Of a DNA stretch of 64,000 bases, positions 18,081-25,719 are shown in pieces. The position numbers and the translations under genes are program-made. Every line of letters starts with the position of its first letter. The stretch's first letter is position 1. Below the pieces are notes generated by a model. The model saw only the letters and a program-made list of their open reading frames with translations, ran no database searches and was not told where the DNA came from. The stretch covers positions 248,001 through 312,000 of the forward strand of contig JBKAHA010000004.1 of assembly GCA_046290675.1 (NCBI GenBank), read 5' to 3'. The DNA is from Aureliella sp046290675 (GTDB lineage Bacteria; Planctomycetota; Planctomycetia; Pirellulales; Pirellulaceae).

Positions 18081-19664
18081 ATGCTCTCCTTTGCTTGCTG
18101 TACGCGAATCTTTTCATTGCTGCTGGCTGCGTGGCTCGGATTCATCGTCGCGTTGTGTGTGGAAGCCTCCGATGCTCGCGCGGACCAAACAACACCCGCC
18201 TCAGCGGATTCAACTGCTGAACCAATGGGTGAGACGTCTGGAACTGCCACGTCATCGCGTCCGAACGGGGCGACTGAGGAATCTGCATTCAACTTCGAAG
18301 AAGAGACCGGAGCGGGCACGCCAAGCGACGCCATTCTGCCAGCGTCCCAGGAATCAAAAGCGGAGTTAAAAGACGCGGCTTCTTCTGTACCTGTAGCAGC
18401 GGGCGAGGACGGCACTGAGGCCGTTAAATCCAATTCCGCTGTGGATGCAGGAGTTGGCATGGATGACAATGCATCGGACGAAAGCAATCTCGAGGCCAAT
18501 GAGCCTGGAGCAGATGCATCGAATGTGGGAGAGCAGCCGGCTGGAACTGGCCAAGCCGCAGAGGCTTTGGGCGCCGGACGGAGCGATGAGAGTAAATCCG
18601 AAATTGCGGATGCCGAGGATTCGGATGCCGAATTCGGGCCAAAGCTAGAAAGTGAAAGTCCGAGTCTGTGGCTGAATGTCCAGACGCTGACGTTGGTAGG
18701 CGTTGTTTTGGCGATCTTGGGAATTGCTTCAATTGTCGCCAGTTATCTTACTCGGAAATCGGCTGAGTCGGTGAACCCGGCCTTGGTCCGTCGTTTCCGC
18801 CAGCGGCTGAACGCGTGGTGGTTCATGTGCGCGATACTAGCGTTTGGATTGCTTTTGAATTCGATCGGGACGGTCGTTCTTTTTGGGCTCGTATCCTTCT
18901 GGGCACTGCGCGAGTTCATCACGATGGCGCCGACCAGACGTGGGGATCACCGCGCTTTGTTCTGGGCCCTAATTGTCTTCACTCCGTTGCAGTATCTGCT
19001 TATTGGCCTGGAGCAGGCGGGATTCACCTGGTGGCGCAGTGGAGAGCGAGTCGATTTTTATGGGCTCTACAGCATTGTGATTCCGGTTTACGCTTCTCTT
19101 TACATTCCAGCTCGGATCGCCATTTCTGGAGACCATAAGAGGTTCTTAGAGCGTTCGGCCCAAATCACCTTTGGACTTTTGATCTGTGTTTACTCGCTTA
19201 GCTATGCACCAGCACTCGTCAATTTGCAACTGACTGATAGCCAAGGAAATGCATGGTCAGGCAGTCCTGCGGGCCTACTTTTCTACTTCGTACTAATGTC
19301 ACAACTATCCGACATTTTGCAGTGGACTTGGGGGCATTGGGTTGGGAAAAAATTCATTGCCGAAGAAATCAGTTCCGGGAGAACTTGGGAGGGATTCGCG
19401 GGCGGAACTCTAAGCACAGGCTTGGTCGGTGCAGCCTTATACTGGGTGACCCCGTTTACTTTCTATGAATCCGCGCTCATGTCGATGGCAATCAGCGTGA
19501 TGGGCATGTACGGCGGAATGGCTATGAGTGCCATCAAACGCGACCGGGGAGTTAACGACTACGGGTCACTCGTCCTGGGGCACGCGGGGGTACTCGATCG
19601 CATCGATACGATTTGTTTCGCGGCACCCGTTTTCTACCACCTCACACGGTTCTTTTTCTCATAA
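18081..19664 (+). CDS. cdsA: Phosphatidate cytidylyltransferase (CdsA type) with secreted-type N-terminal extension
   Basis: 527 residues, much longer than the roughly 270-300 of typical CdsA. Makes CDP-diacylglycerol from phosphatidic acid and CTP. Residues 1-34 look like a signal peptide ending SDARA, followed by about 150 residues rich in Ala, Glu, Ser and Asp. From about 195 to the end there are about eight membrane helices. The C-terminus carries the CDS signature in variant form, SAIKRDRGVNDYGSLVLGHA then GVLDRID: the usual KD and HGG read ND and HAG. The aspartates are kept. The nearby PTPMT1-like gene acts later in the same phospholipid route. The real start might lie further downstream, but the signal peptide supports this one. 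Confidence 0.88.
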   Translation: MLSFACCTRIFSLLLAAWLGFIVALCVEASDARADQTTPASADSTAEPMGETSGTATSSRPNGATEESAFNFEEETGAGTPSDAILPASQESKAELKDAASSVPVAAGEDGTEAVKSNSAVDAGVGMDDNASDESNLEANEPGADASNVGEQPAGTGQAAEALGAGRSDESKSEIADAEDSDAEFGPKLESESPSLWLNVQTLTLVGVVLAILGIASIVASYLTRKSAESVNPALVRRFRQRLNAWWFMCAILAFGLLLNSIGTVVLFGLVSFWALREFITMAPTRRGDHRALFWALIVFTPLQYLLIGLEQAGFTWWRSGERVDFYGLYSIVIPVYASLYIPARIAISGDHKRFLERSAQITFGLLICVYSLSYAPALVNLQLTDSQGNAWSGSPAGLLFYFVLMSQLSDILQWTWGHWVGKKFIAEEISSGRTWEGFAGGTLSTGLVGAALYWVTPFTFYESALMSMAISVMGMYGGMAMSAIKRDRGVNDYGSLVLGHAGVLDRIDTICFAAPVFYHLTRFFFS

Positions 19665-19690
19665 CGCACATTCTCGATGCAGTTGCTAAC

Positions 19691-19739
19691 GCGATCAGCG
19701 ATCAGCGATTAGCGATTAGCGATTAGCGTTCAGAGATCA
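19691..19739. repeat. Heptanucleotide tandem repeat, seven copies
   Basis: Seven contiguous 7-bp units starting at 19691: GCGATCA twice, GCGATTA three times, then GCGTTCA and GAGATCA. The tract starts 27 bases after the cdsA stop. Confidence 0.95.
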
Positions 19740-19865
19740 TGATCGCGTGGAGCGACAATGGCACCTGATGGATGGTGCGCCCTCACATTTCCAACTTGCG
19801 AATCCCTCGATGGCGTTAGGTTGACGCGGTAGCCTGCCAGGTGACGATTCTATGCACCAACGAAA

Positions 19866-19890
19866 GAGCCCAGTCAAATGGACTGGGCTC
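19866..19890 (-). terminator. Perfect 10-bp hairpin, probable terminator of the YHS-like gene
   Basis: Arms GAGCCCAGTC (19866-19875) and GACTGGGCTC (19881-19890) with a five-base loop. On the minus strand it is followed by TTTCGTTGG and lies 79 bases past the stop of the 157-aa gene. On the plus strand it could also stop cdsA transcripts, but the T-tract there (GGGTTTCT) is weak. Confidence 0.7.
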
Positions 19891-19969
19891 CAGGGTTTCT
19901 CGACGTCCGAATGGCTATAGGTCAGCCTTCCAGACAGTTTTCAATCGGCGTTGAGCCGTACGATTTTAC

Positions 19970-20443
19970 TTAGCTGTCCGATTTCTTAACCGGAGCGAAC
20001 TTCGCCTTCTTAAATGCCTTCTCACTGAAGACCTTCGCGATTTGCTTGTCTTCATCAAGCTTCTCGGTGCTTGACTTGCAACCGCCGCAGCAGAAACCGA
20101 CTTCAACGCCTTTCACTTTGACTTTCAGAGCTGGATCTAATGGACGGCCTGATACTGGGCAAGCTTCTTGCTTGTACTGTTTCGTGGCAACAAGTTGATG
20201 GTTTGCCGCAGCGGCGATCTTCTCTTTGCCCTTGTCGTCCATCTTGCTGAACTTAGACAGACAGCCATCGCAGCAGAAGTAGACCTGGCCTTCTTTCCAT
20301 TTAGCGGACTTTGATTCGTTGGCGTCTTTCTTGCTTGCGATGAGGCATTTGACCCCTTCAAGCGAAACCTTAGGAGCGGCGATGCTCAGAGCTGAGATTG
20401 AAAGCAACAAGCCACAGGCTACGAATACGGACTTCTTCTTCAT
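19970..20443 (-). CDS. Secreted YHS-like metal-binding protein with two CxxC-type clusters
   Basis: 157 residues. Signal peptide of about 23 residues (MKKKSVFVACGLLLSISALS then IAA). Two repeats of a YHS-like unit follow, each with a cysteine cluster: VYFCCDGCLSKF near residues 54-65 and VGFCCGGCKSS near 116-126. Each half begins with a single cysteine (VKCLI and EACPV), so the pattern is C...FCCxGC twice. Such domains bind transition metals or heme in envelope proteins of planctomycetes and relatives; which metal is not shown. The ribosome binding site GGAG lies ten bases before the ATG. It is monocistronic, with a hairpin terminator downstream. Confidence 0.85.
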   Translation of the reverse strand: MKKKSVFVACGLLLSISALSIAAPKVSLEGVKCLIASKKDANESKSAKWKEGQVYFCCDGCLSKFSKMDDKGKEKIAAAANHQLVATKQYKQEACPVSGRPLDPALKVKVKGVEVGFCCGGCKSSTEKLDEDKQIAKVFSEKAFKKAKFAPVKKSDS

Positions 20444-20720
20444 AGGATCAATTCTCCGGGGACTGGTTTTCGTAAGAGGTAATGATGATAAATTATGGTT
20501 CGGCTGGCGAGAGAGTGTCGCTCACATTGTGAGCTACTTCCCACACGAATCGCATCAATTTTGATGGCGTTTGGCGTTAGTCTGCACGTTTGAGCACGGA
20601 TTGAGTTGTCGGTTCCACCGGTCCGCCACGGACACAAGTCCACGGAACGGGAGATTCAAGGCAGCATTAGCCGGGCTTTTTGTCAAAATTGATGGCTATT
20701 GAGATTGCGGAGTTTGGGAA

Positions 20721-21002
20721 ATGGCGAAAGCAACAGCGAGGCACATTTTGGTGGATTCGGAGGCGAAATGCAACGAATTGAAGGCGGAAATTGAAGGTGG
20801 CGCAGACTTCGCGGAAGTTGCAAAGGCCAATTCAAGCTGTCCTTCTGGAGCGAGCGGCGGGGATTTGGGTGAGTTCGGACCGGGACAAATGGTTCGCGAG
20901 TTCGATGAGGTTGTCTTCAGTGGCGAGCTCAACACAGTACATGGTCCAGTGCAGACCCAATTTGGTTACCACTTGCTCGAAATCACGAGCCGAAGCGAGT
21001 AG
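20721..21002 (+). CDS. PpiC/parvulin-type peptidyl-prolyl isomerase, single domain
   Basis: 93 residues, the size of stand-alone parvulins such as E. coli PpiC. Seen: ARHILVDSEAKCNELKAEI at the N-terminus, FAEVAKANSSCPSGASGGDL near 31-50, then LGEFGPGQMVREFDEVVF and the C-terminal FGYHLLEI strand. The catalytic-site histidines (ARHIL and GYHLL) and the SGGDLG loop are present. There is no signal peptide, so it acts in the cytoplasm on proline bonds of folding proteins. GGAG about nine bases upstream supports the start. Confidence 0.95.
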   Translation: MAKATARHILVDSEAKCNELKAEIEGGADFAEVAKANSSCPSGASGGDLGEFGPGQMVREFDEVVFSGELNTVHGPVQTQFGYHLLEITSRSE

Positions 21003-21203
21003 TCATTCGGCGTAGCATCGATGCAGCAAAACGAGCAGCTAGAGACGAAAATCGGAACGCCTCGATGCGTGTTCGATTTTGATCCTCGTTTGGCGAATAC
21101 GTCTCGTTCGGCTCCGTAGATTGAGGGCGGGAACTCGGTTGCGTTTTTGCCCGAAAACGTACGGAACTTCAAAGTTCAAATCACGGGATTAGAGGGAATT
21201 TAA

Positions 21204-21797
21204 ATGGTTCGGACTGCGAGCACCATGCTTCCACTCGGGACGGAAGCTCCCGATTTTTCTTTGCCCGATTTCAATGGGACGACTGTTTCACGCGATGATT
21301 TTCGTGGAAAGCAAGGCTTACTTGTTATCTTCATGTGCAATCATTGCCCCTACGTAAAGCATGTCGCTGCTGAGGTGGCGAAGCTTGCGAAGGAGTATCA
21401 AGACAAGGGCGTTGGCGTTGTTGGGATCAGTAGCAATGATGTTGAAAAATACCCGGATGACTCCCCTGAAATGATGAAAGTTGAGGCGGAGAATCAGGGT
21501 TACACTTTCCCCTATTTGGTCGATGATTCGCAAGCCGTAGCAAAGGCGTACAAGGCAGCTTGTACTCCGGATTTCTACGTGTTCGATGCAGAATTAAAGC
21601 TTGCTTATCGCGGTCAGATGGATGATTCACGTCCCAAGCAGGGGTCTGTCCCGGACGGAAAAGACCTTCGTGCAGCATTGGACGCTTTGTTGGCGGGAGA
21701 AGCGATTCCCGAACCCCAAAAGCCCAGCATTGGCTGCAACATTAAGTGGAAAGAAGGTGCCGAGCCTGAATATTTCAACGCCGCGGGCATCAGCTAG
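21204..21797 (+). CDS. Thioredoxin-like (AhpC/TSA, redoxin) family protein
   Basis: 197 residues. The AhpC/TSA-type opening (LGTEAPDFSLPDFNGTTVS, residues about 11-29) is followed by the thioredoxin-like redox motif CNHCPYVKH near residues 50-58. The cis-proline-type segment ACTPDFYVFD lies near 117-126. It ends with a conserved tail PSIGCNIKWKEG that contains a third cysteine, typical of this cytoplasmic family. No signal peptide. It is probably a thiol-disulfide reductase or peroxiredoxin-like enzyme; the partner is unknown. AGAGGGA lies just upstream of the start, and a strong terminator follows at 21843-21881. Confidence 0.92.
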   Translation: MVRTASTMLPLGTEAPDFSLPDFNGTTVSRDDFRGKQGLLVIFMCNHCPYVKHVAAEVAKLAKEYQDKGVGVVGISSNDVEKYPDDSPEMMKVEAENQGYTFPYLVDDSQAVAKAYKAACTPDFYVFDAELKLAYRGQMDDSRPKQGSVPDGKDLRAALDALLAGEAIPEPQKPSIGCNIKWKEGAEPEYFNAAGIS

Positions 21798-21842
21798 TTT
21801 CTGCCAACGCGTTGGTTTCTTGCTTAGGTCGTCATGATAACG

Positions 21843-21881
21843 AGCCACCGGTAACTGAAGGGTTACGGTGGCTTTTCTTTT
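21843..21881 (+). terminator. Rho-independent terminator of the thioredoxin-like gene
   Basis: Stem AGCCACCGGTAAC (21843-21855) with GTTACGGTGGCT (21862-21873) and one bulged base, loop TGAAGG, then TTTTCTTTT. It lies between the thioredoxin-like stop and the proposed GTG start of the next gene. Confidence 0.88.
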
Positions 21882-21901
21882 GTGCGGGTGGAGAATCAAC
21901 C

Positions 21902-22462
21902 GTGAGAACTCCCAAGTGGATCGCTAACGCCATATACTATCCAACACTCGGTTACAATGTGTTGCTCGGGCGGGTTCTGAAAGTTCGACGGTGGTGGGAT
22001 CCAGTAACGGATTGTGTGGTGTTGGGAGCTCGTCCATTGCCGGGGGATCCCAGTGTTTTTAAGGCCATGGGAATCACAGGTGTAGTGAATACGTGTGAAG
22101 AAATGTCAGGGCCGCTGCAGCAGTACCAAGAACTGGGGATCGAGCAACTTTGGATTCCAACGACGGATTTCACTCATCCATCGGCAACTGACGTCGAAGC
22201 TGGCGCGGACTTCATCGAGAGACACCGTAGCCAGGCGGGCAAAGTCTACGTCCACTGCAAGGCAGGCAGGGCACGAAGTGCAACGGTCGTGCTATGGTGG
22301 CTTGTAAGGTATTGCGACATGACGCCGGAGCAAGCACAGCAGGCGATCCTCCAGGCAAGGCCTCACGCCAATCCGCGAGTGTATTTGAGGCCTGTTATTC
22401 AGGAGCTGTACGAAGCCATTGAGAAGCGAGGCGAGGCAGCCGGAAATGCTGACGGAGCTTGA
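21902..22462 (+). CDS. PTPMT1-like dual-specificity phosphatase, probable phosphatidylglycerophosphate phosphatase
   Basis: 186 residues from GTG at 21902, with GGTGGAGA just upstream. A longer in-frame start at 21812 would begin before the terminator at 21843-21881, so it is rejected. The Cys-phosphatase P-loop HCKAGRARSAT lies near residues 117-127, with the general-acid Asp candidate in TTDFTHP near 86-92. The N-terminus, YYPTLGYNVLLGRV, closely matches the start of mammalian PTPMT1 (as I recall it, FYPTLLYTVFRGRV), the mitochondrial enzyme that dephosphorylates phosphatidylglycerophosphate. A PTPMT1-type PGP phosphatase has been described in Rhodopirellula baltica. This probably completes phosphatidylglycerol synthesis downstream of CdsA, encoded 2.2 kb away. 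Confidence 0.88.
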   Translation: MRTPKWIANAIYYPTLGYNVLLGRVLKVRRWWDPVTDCVVLGARPLPGDPSVFKAMGITGVVNTCEEMSGPLQQYQELGIEQLWIPTTDFTHPSATDVEAGADFIERHRSQAGKVYVHCKAGRARSATVVLWWLVRYCDMTPEQAQQAILQARPHANPRVYLRPVIQELYEAIEKRGEAAGNADGA

Positions 22463-22745
22463 AAAGCAGATCGTCCTAGCGGTATCGGCTTTGGGAGAGG
22501 GGGAAGTCGTCACCTACGGCGAAATTGCGCGGAGAGCTGGACGGCCAAATGCGCCGCGAGCAGTAGGTCGAGTTCTTTCCAAAGGGCTGTACGATCTTCC
22601 CTGGTGGCGTGTGGTAAGAGCCGACGGGACCCTGTTGAAGAGTCATCTTGGCCGGCAAACCCAAATGCTTAAGGAAGAAGGGGTGGAGGTACGGAACGGG
22701 CGAGTCATCAAGGCCGCTGTAGGATGCTTTTCAAAGCCAAGTTGA
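22446..22745 (+). CDS. Alkyltransferase-like protein (ATL), MGMT DNA-binding domain
   Basis: About 99 residues from ATG 22446; an in-frame ATG at 22419 would give 108. The single domain matches the DNA-binding half of O6-alkylguanine-DNA alkyltransferases: GEVVTYGEIARRAG, then PRAVGRVLSKG, then the active-site region LPWWRVVRADG. The alkyl-accepting Cys of PCHRV is Trp here, the hallmark of ATL proteins, which bind O6-alkylguanine and recruit nucleotide excision repair rather than transferring the alkyl group. The start overlaps the phosphatase gene by 17 bases, so the two are probably co-translated. Confidence 0.9.
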   Translation: MLTELEKQIVLAVSALGEGEVVTYGEIARRAGRPNAPRAVGRVLSKGLYDLPWWRVVRADGTLLKSHLGRQTQMLKEEGVEVRNGRVIKAAVGCFSKPS

Positions 22746-22760
22746 ACTAGACTTGTGTAA

Positions 22761-22802
22761 AACGCCAGGCTTCACCCGTATAACGCCAGGCTTCACCCAA
22801 GA
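22761..22802. repeat. 21-bp direct tandem repeat, two copies
   Basis: AACGCCAGGCTTCACCCGTAT at 22761-22781 and AACGCCAGGCTTCACCCAAGA at 22782-22802; the first 17 bases are identical. The pair lies between two convergent stop codons (ATL and DUF268-type gene). Confidence 0.9.
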
Positions 22803-22813
22803 CGGTTTGGCGA

Positions 22814-23551
22814 TCAAGCTGGCCGTTGGAACCAGAAGCAACCACAAGCATAGGTTTGGTCTAAAACGAAAGCTTCGCTCGGGTTTTCAACGAGCCCCTG
22901 TGAGTGATCGTCCGGCAGGACAGCAAGCTGCTGCAAGTCTAGCTCGGGGAGAAGGTCTCGGATCATCTGCGGTGCGTAGATGCGATGCGCGTTGAATTGT
23001 ATCCGAGGTTCGCCAACCGGCACCACGATTAATAGCGAACCGCCCGGTGCGACGACTCGTTGGAGTTCGGCTAGGGCTTTCTTATCACCGGCTGCATCGA
23101 GAGGATCTCCGTAGCGTCCTAAACCGATGTGTTCAATCGTGTGCATGCAAGATATTGACTCTACGGACTGTGTTGGGAACGTGAGGTGGCACAAGTCAGC
23201 GGCGCCACACTTGAGGCGGGAAAGATGAATGTCCGCCGGACGATAGTCGTAAAACTCGACCGGTAAGAACGCTGACGTCAGGGTGGCAAAATAGGTGTAG
23301 GAGCTGATGTCGATGTGCTTCGACGGCTGTAGCTGTGCGACCACGCGGGCGGCCCAGGCGGTGTGGTAAACGTAGTGAGCGTCAAAGGGGAGGTGCCCGG
23401 TATCGTCGTCTAGTCGAGCCCATCGATCCCCCCAGTCTGCGCGAAGTTCGGGGCGTTCTCGCTCGTTCAGAGTCTGAAACTCTTTGTACGTGGAAGCGAA
23501 AGTCACTTTTCGAGCGGCGCGGCGAAGCATTTTCATGGTGCATCCGTGCAA
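22814..23551 (-). CDS. DUF268-type / class I SAM-dependent methyltransferase-like protein
   Basis: 245 residues. The segment DAHYVYHTAWAARVVAQLQP, followed by HIDISS, matches the opening of DUF268 proteins, a methyltransferase-fold family often near sugar or envelope genes. Later motifs are SCMHTIEHIGLGRYGDPLD near 134-152 and the motif-IV/V-like VVAPGGSLLIVVPVGEP near 166-182. The usual GxGxG SAM-binding motif is not clear, so activity is uncertain. It is monocistronic on the minus strand, convergent with the ATL gene and divergent from tmk. ATG 23551 is the first start; ATG 23536 (MKMLRR) is an alternative. Confidence 0.75.
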   Translation of the reverse strand: MHGCTMKMLRRAARKVTFASTYKEFQTLNERERPELRADWGDRWARLDDDTGHLPFDAHYVYHTAWAARVVAQLQPSKHIDISSYTYFATLTSAFLPVEFYDYRPADIHLSRLKCGAADLCHLTFPTQSVESISCMHTIEHIGLGRYGDPLDAAGDKKALAELQRVVAPGGSLLIVVPVGEPRIQFNAHRIYAPQMIRDLLPELDLQQLAVLPDDHSQGLVENPSEAFVLDQTYACGCFWFQRPA

Positions 23552-23735
23552 ACAGGAGAAGGCGGAGAATCCAACGCAGGACCGCCACCGAAAGGAATCG
23601 ATAGTTCGCAGGGGATCCGTGCGGAACCTAATTATTCGAATTTATCCAAACTGCCACAATAGGAGTTCGCTAGATGGAACGTCCGCAGTAAGGCCATGCC
23701 GTTTTTCGGAGCAGTGTCCGGTAGTGTGTCAAACC

Positions 23736-23795
23736 GTTCATGGGCATCGCGTTCATGGGCATCGCGTTCATGGGCATCGCGGTCATCGGCATCGT
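23736..23795. repeat. 15-bp tandem repeat, four copies
   Basis: GTTCATGGGCATCGC repeated exactly at 23736-23750, 23751-23765 and 23766-23780, with a variant copy at 23781-23795. Because 15 is a multiple of 3, it keeps a frame open upstream of tmk. Confidence 0.95.
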
Positions 23796-23919
23796 CTTGG
23801 GAACGTGGATACCTGGGGCTGTCGTTCGGTTGGAAGACGTGCATAATCCAGCCTCGCATAAATCAGGATTGAGTGGCCAGGAGCAGGTGTTTCCAGGAGA
23901 TTGCCCGTTGCGCGGAAAA

Positions 23920-24522
23920 ATGATCAGCATTGATGGAATCGACGGCTGCGGTAAGTCGACTCAAATCGAACGGTTACAAAGCTGGATCGAACGGGCTCAT
24001 GGTACCGTGCAGGTTGTGCGCGACCCAGGCGGTACTCAACTTGGCGAGTCGCTACGAGAAATCCTGCTGCATAAAAAGGAGATCGCGCTCGACGTCCGGG
24101 CAGAGATGTTGATGTACATGGCCAGCCGTGCACAGCTCGTTCACGAACGAGTGCGACCTTGGTTAGAGGAGGGAATTCACGTCGTCTCTGATCGCTATCT
24201 TCTGGCGAACGTGGTTTACCAAGGATATGGTGGCGGCCTAAACCCATCCGAGATTTGGTCCGTTGGCGCGATTGCAACCGGGGGACTCAAGCCCGACCTG
24301 ACAATTCTGCTTGACTTGCCCGCCGAGATCGCAGCTAAGAGAGTCGGCAAAGAGATGGACCGATTGGAAAGTCGTGGACTCGAATACATGTCGCGAGTCC
24401 GTGAAGGGTTTGTTCACGAGGCGAGTTCCTACGCTGGATCGCTGGTGAAACTCGATGCAACGAATAGCATCGAGTGGATTCACGAACAGATCCGGGAGCA
24501 CGCCCAGAAGCTTTGGGAGTAG
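23920..24522 (+). CDS. tmk: Thymidylate kinase
   Basis: 200 residues from ATG 23920. Phosphorylates dTMP to dTDP. P-loop DGIDGCGKST at about residues 5-14 sits where it does in normal Tmk (about 205 residues), so upstream in-frame starts back to 23740, which would add a repeat-encoded MGIAF peptide, are rejected. Other motifs: the DPGGTQLGESLR dTMP-binding region near 36-47, HVVSDRYLLANVVYQGYG near 87-104, and the LDLP region followed by a short lid. The P-loop continues GCGKST rather than GxGKST/S with Arg; lid arginines are in KRVGKEMDRLESR. Confidence 0.93.
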   Translation: MISIDGIDGCGKSTQIERLQSWIERAHGTVQVVRDPGGTQLGESLREILLHKKEIALDVRAEMLMYMASRAQLVHERVRPWLEEGIHVVSDRYLLANVVYQGYGGGLNPSEIWSVGAIATGGLKPDLTILLDLPAEIAAKRVGKEMDRLESRGLEYMSRVREGFVHEASSYAGSLVKLDATNSIEWIHEQIREHAQKLWE

Positions 24523-24844
24523 GCGTTTCGACTTGTCCGTGCACGCGCACCGAGCAACTTTCGTCAAATCTGCCGGCTCCGAGTTTACGGTTGGACGCCC
24601 GAGGAGAGGCGTGTTATCTACCTATCCTTCTCGGTTTGCACGCAAACGAACCTGTCCCTCGGGAAGGTTGGTTGTAATGCGGCCGGGTCGACGGTCGGGG
24701 CACAAAAAAACCGGTCGCAGAAAGGCCTGCGAGGGTGCAGGTCCGATCTAGAGCGAACGGTTTGAATTACTATTGATGAGACTTGCGACTGGCGGCAGCT
24801 ACGCACTGGCGGTTTCTTCTCGCCAATCAAATGCTCGATGAGGG
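24523..24844. other. Intergenic region between tmk and infC
   Basis: 322 bases between two convergent genes. Besides the infC terminator near 24704-24764, it contains no supported coding frame or RNA gene. Confidence 0.7.
24704..24764 (-). terminator. Complex hairpin terminator for infC
   Basis: On the minus strand, outer arms AAACCG (from 24764-24759) and CGGTTT (24713-24708) enclose an inner CCTGC/GCAGG stem, an alternative TCGCAG/CTGCGA stem is also possible, and the structure ends in seven T residues (24710-24704). It lies 80 bases past the infC stop. Confidence 0.65.
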
Positions 24845-25486
24845 TTACTTCGGAGAAACCGTAGCCATCATCCGCTTACCCATCTGCTGCGGGTTGGATT
24901 CCAGTTTGCCGTATTGGAGCAATTCCTCTAAGACCCCCTCCATTACCTTTCGGCCTTCTTCGATGTGTGCCATTTCCCGACCGCGGAAGATGACAGACAC
25001 CTGCACTTTGTCTTTGTGCTTCAAGAAACCCACTGCCTGCTTGACCTTAAAGTCGATGTCGTGATCGCCGGTCTTTGGGCGAAGTCGAATCTCTTTGAGC
25101 TTGCCGTGATTCGCAGATGAAGAGCTCTGCTTCTTTTTGCTCTTGTCGTACTTGTATTTGCCGTAATCCATAATTCGGCAAACGGTCGGCTTCGAATTCG
25201 GCGCTACTTCGACTAAGTCGAGCCCAGACTCTTGTGCACGGGCTAATGCGTCGTCGAGTGATAAGATGCCAAGCTGCTCCCCACTGTCAGAGATCACTCG
25301 GACTTGTCGTTCGCGGATGTTGTTATTGATCCTGGTCTGATCTTGATTCCTCTCAGGTCTACTTCGGTCTCTTACTGCCACTTTGTTGGGTAATCCCCCT
25401 TTCGATGAAATACGGACGGTGTGTTCGACATTGAAAGCTCCGTTCAATTGTTGTTGGGAATTGGAGGCAATCGCTCGTGATTGCAA
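24845..25486 (-). CDS. infC: Translation initiation factor IF-3
   Basis: 213 residues as drawn. Binds the 30S subunit, keeps 50S away and checks the start codon. The N-domain begins INNNIRERQVRVISDSGEQL, then LGILSLDDALARAQESGLDL. The YGKYKYDKSKKKQ linker follows, then the C-domain KEIRLRPKTGDHDIDFKVKQ and AHIEEGRKVM. Normal IF-3 starts shortly before INNNIR, so the first about 35 residues are doubtful. An in-frame GTG at about residue 36 with AAAGGGGG about 13 bases upstream is an alternative; rare start codons (ATT/ATC) are usual in infC. The common infC-rpmI-rplT order is absent: a terminator follows and no L35 frame is present. Confidence 0.95.
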   Translation of the reverse strand: MQSRAIASNSQQQLNGAFNVEHTVRISSKGGLPNKVAVRDRSRPERNQDQTRINNNIRERQVRVISDSGEQLGILSLDDALARAQESGLDLVEVAPNSKPTVCRIMDYGKYKYDKSKKKQSSSSANHGKLKEIRLRPKTGDHDIDFKVKQAVGFLKHKDKVQVSVIFRGREMAHIEEGRKVMEGVLEELLQYGKLESNPQQMGKRMMATVSPK

Positions 25487-25719
25487 TCGTCACACCTGGC
25501 TAAAGTTTAGCCTACAACGGCGGTTGCAACGCCATCATCGGCTAGAGTATCCCACAATCGGCAAGAAAAAGTCAATATATTGCTGCTGGAGTGCTCGAAG
25601 CCGCCAATTGTGAAGGCAGAGCGTCCAAAAAGCCAATGTAGAGTCACTTGCCAGTTGCGCTAATCACCAGGCTTGAATGTGTCGGCTGGAGGCCTGAAAT
25701 CGGAGTTCTTGGGCGGTGT

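Larger units (their letters stand above)
19665..19969. other. Intergenic region with heptamer repeat and hairpin terminator
   Basis: 305 bases between two convergent genes. It holds seven heptamers at 19691-19739 and the perfect hairpin at 19866-19890, both listed separately. No coding frame is supported. Confidence 0.8.

Noticed and set aside
21812..21901. Longer start of the PTPMT1-like phosphatase
   Set aside because: It would run through the rho-independent terminator at 21843-21881.
23740..23919. N-terminal MGIAF-repeat extension of thymidylate kinase
   Set aside because: Encoded by a 15-bp tandem repeat; the P-loop position shows the true start at 23920.
24618..24830. Ribosomal protein L35 after infC
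   Set aside because: The minus-strand frame there has no L35 sequence and a terminator intervenes.
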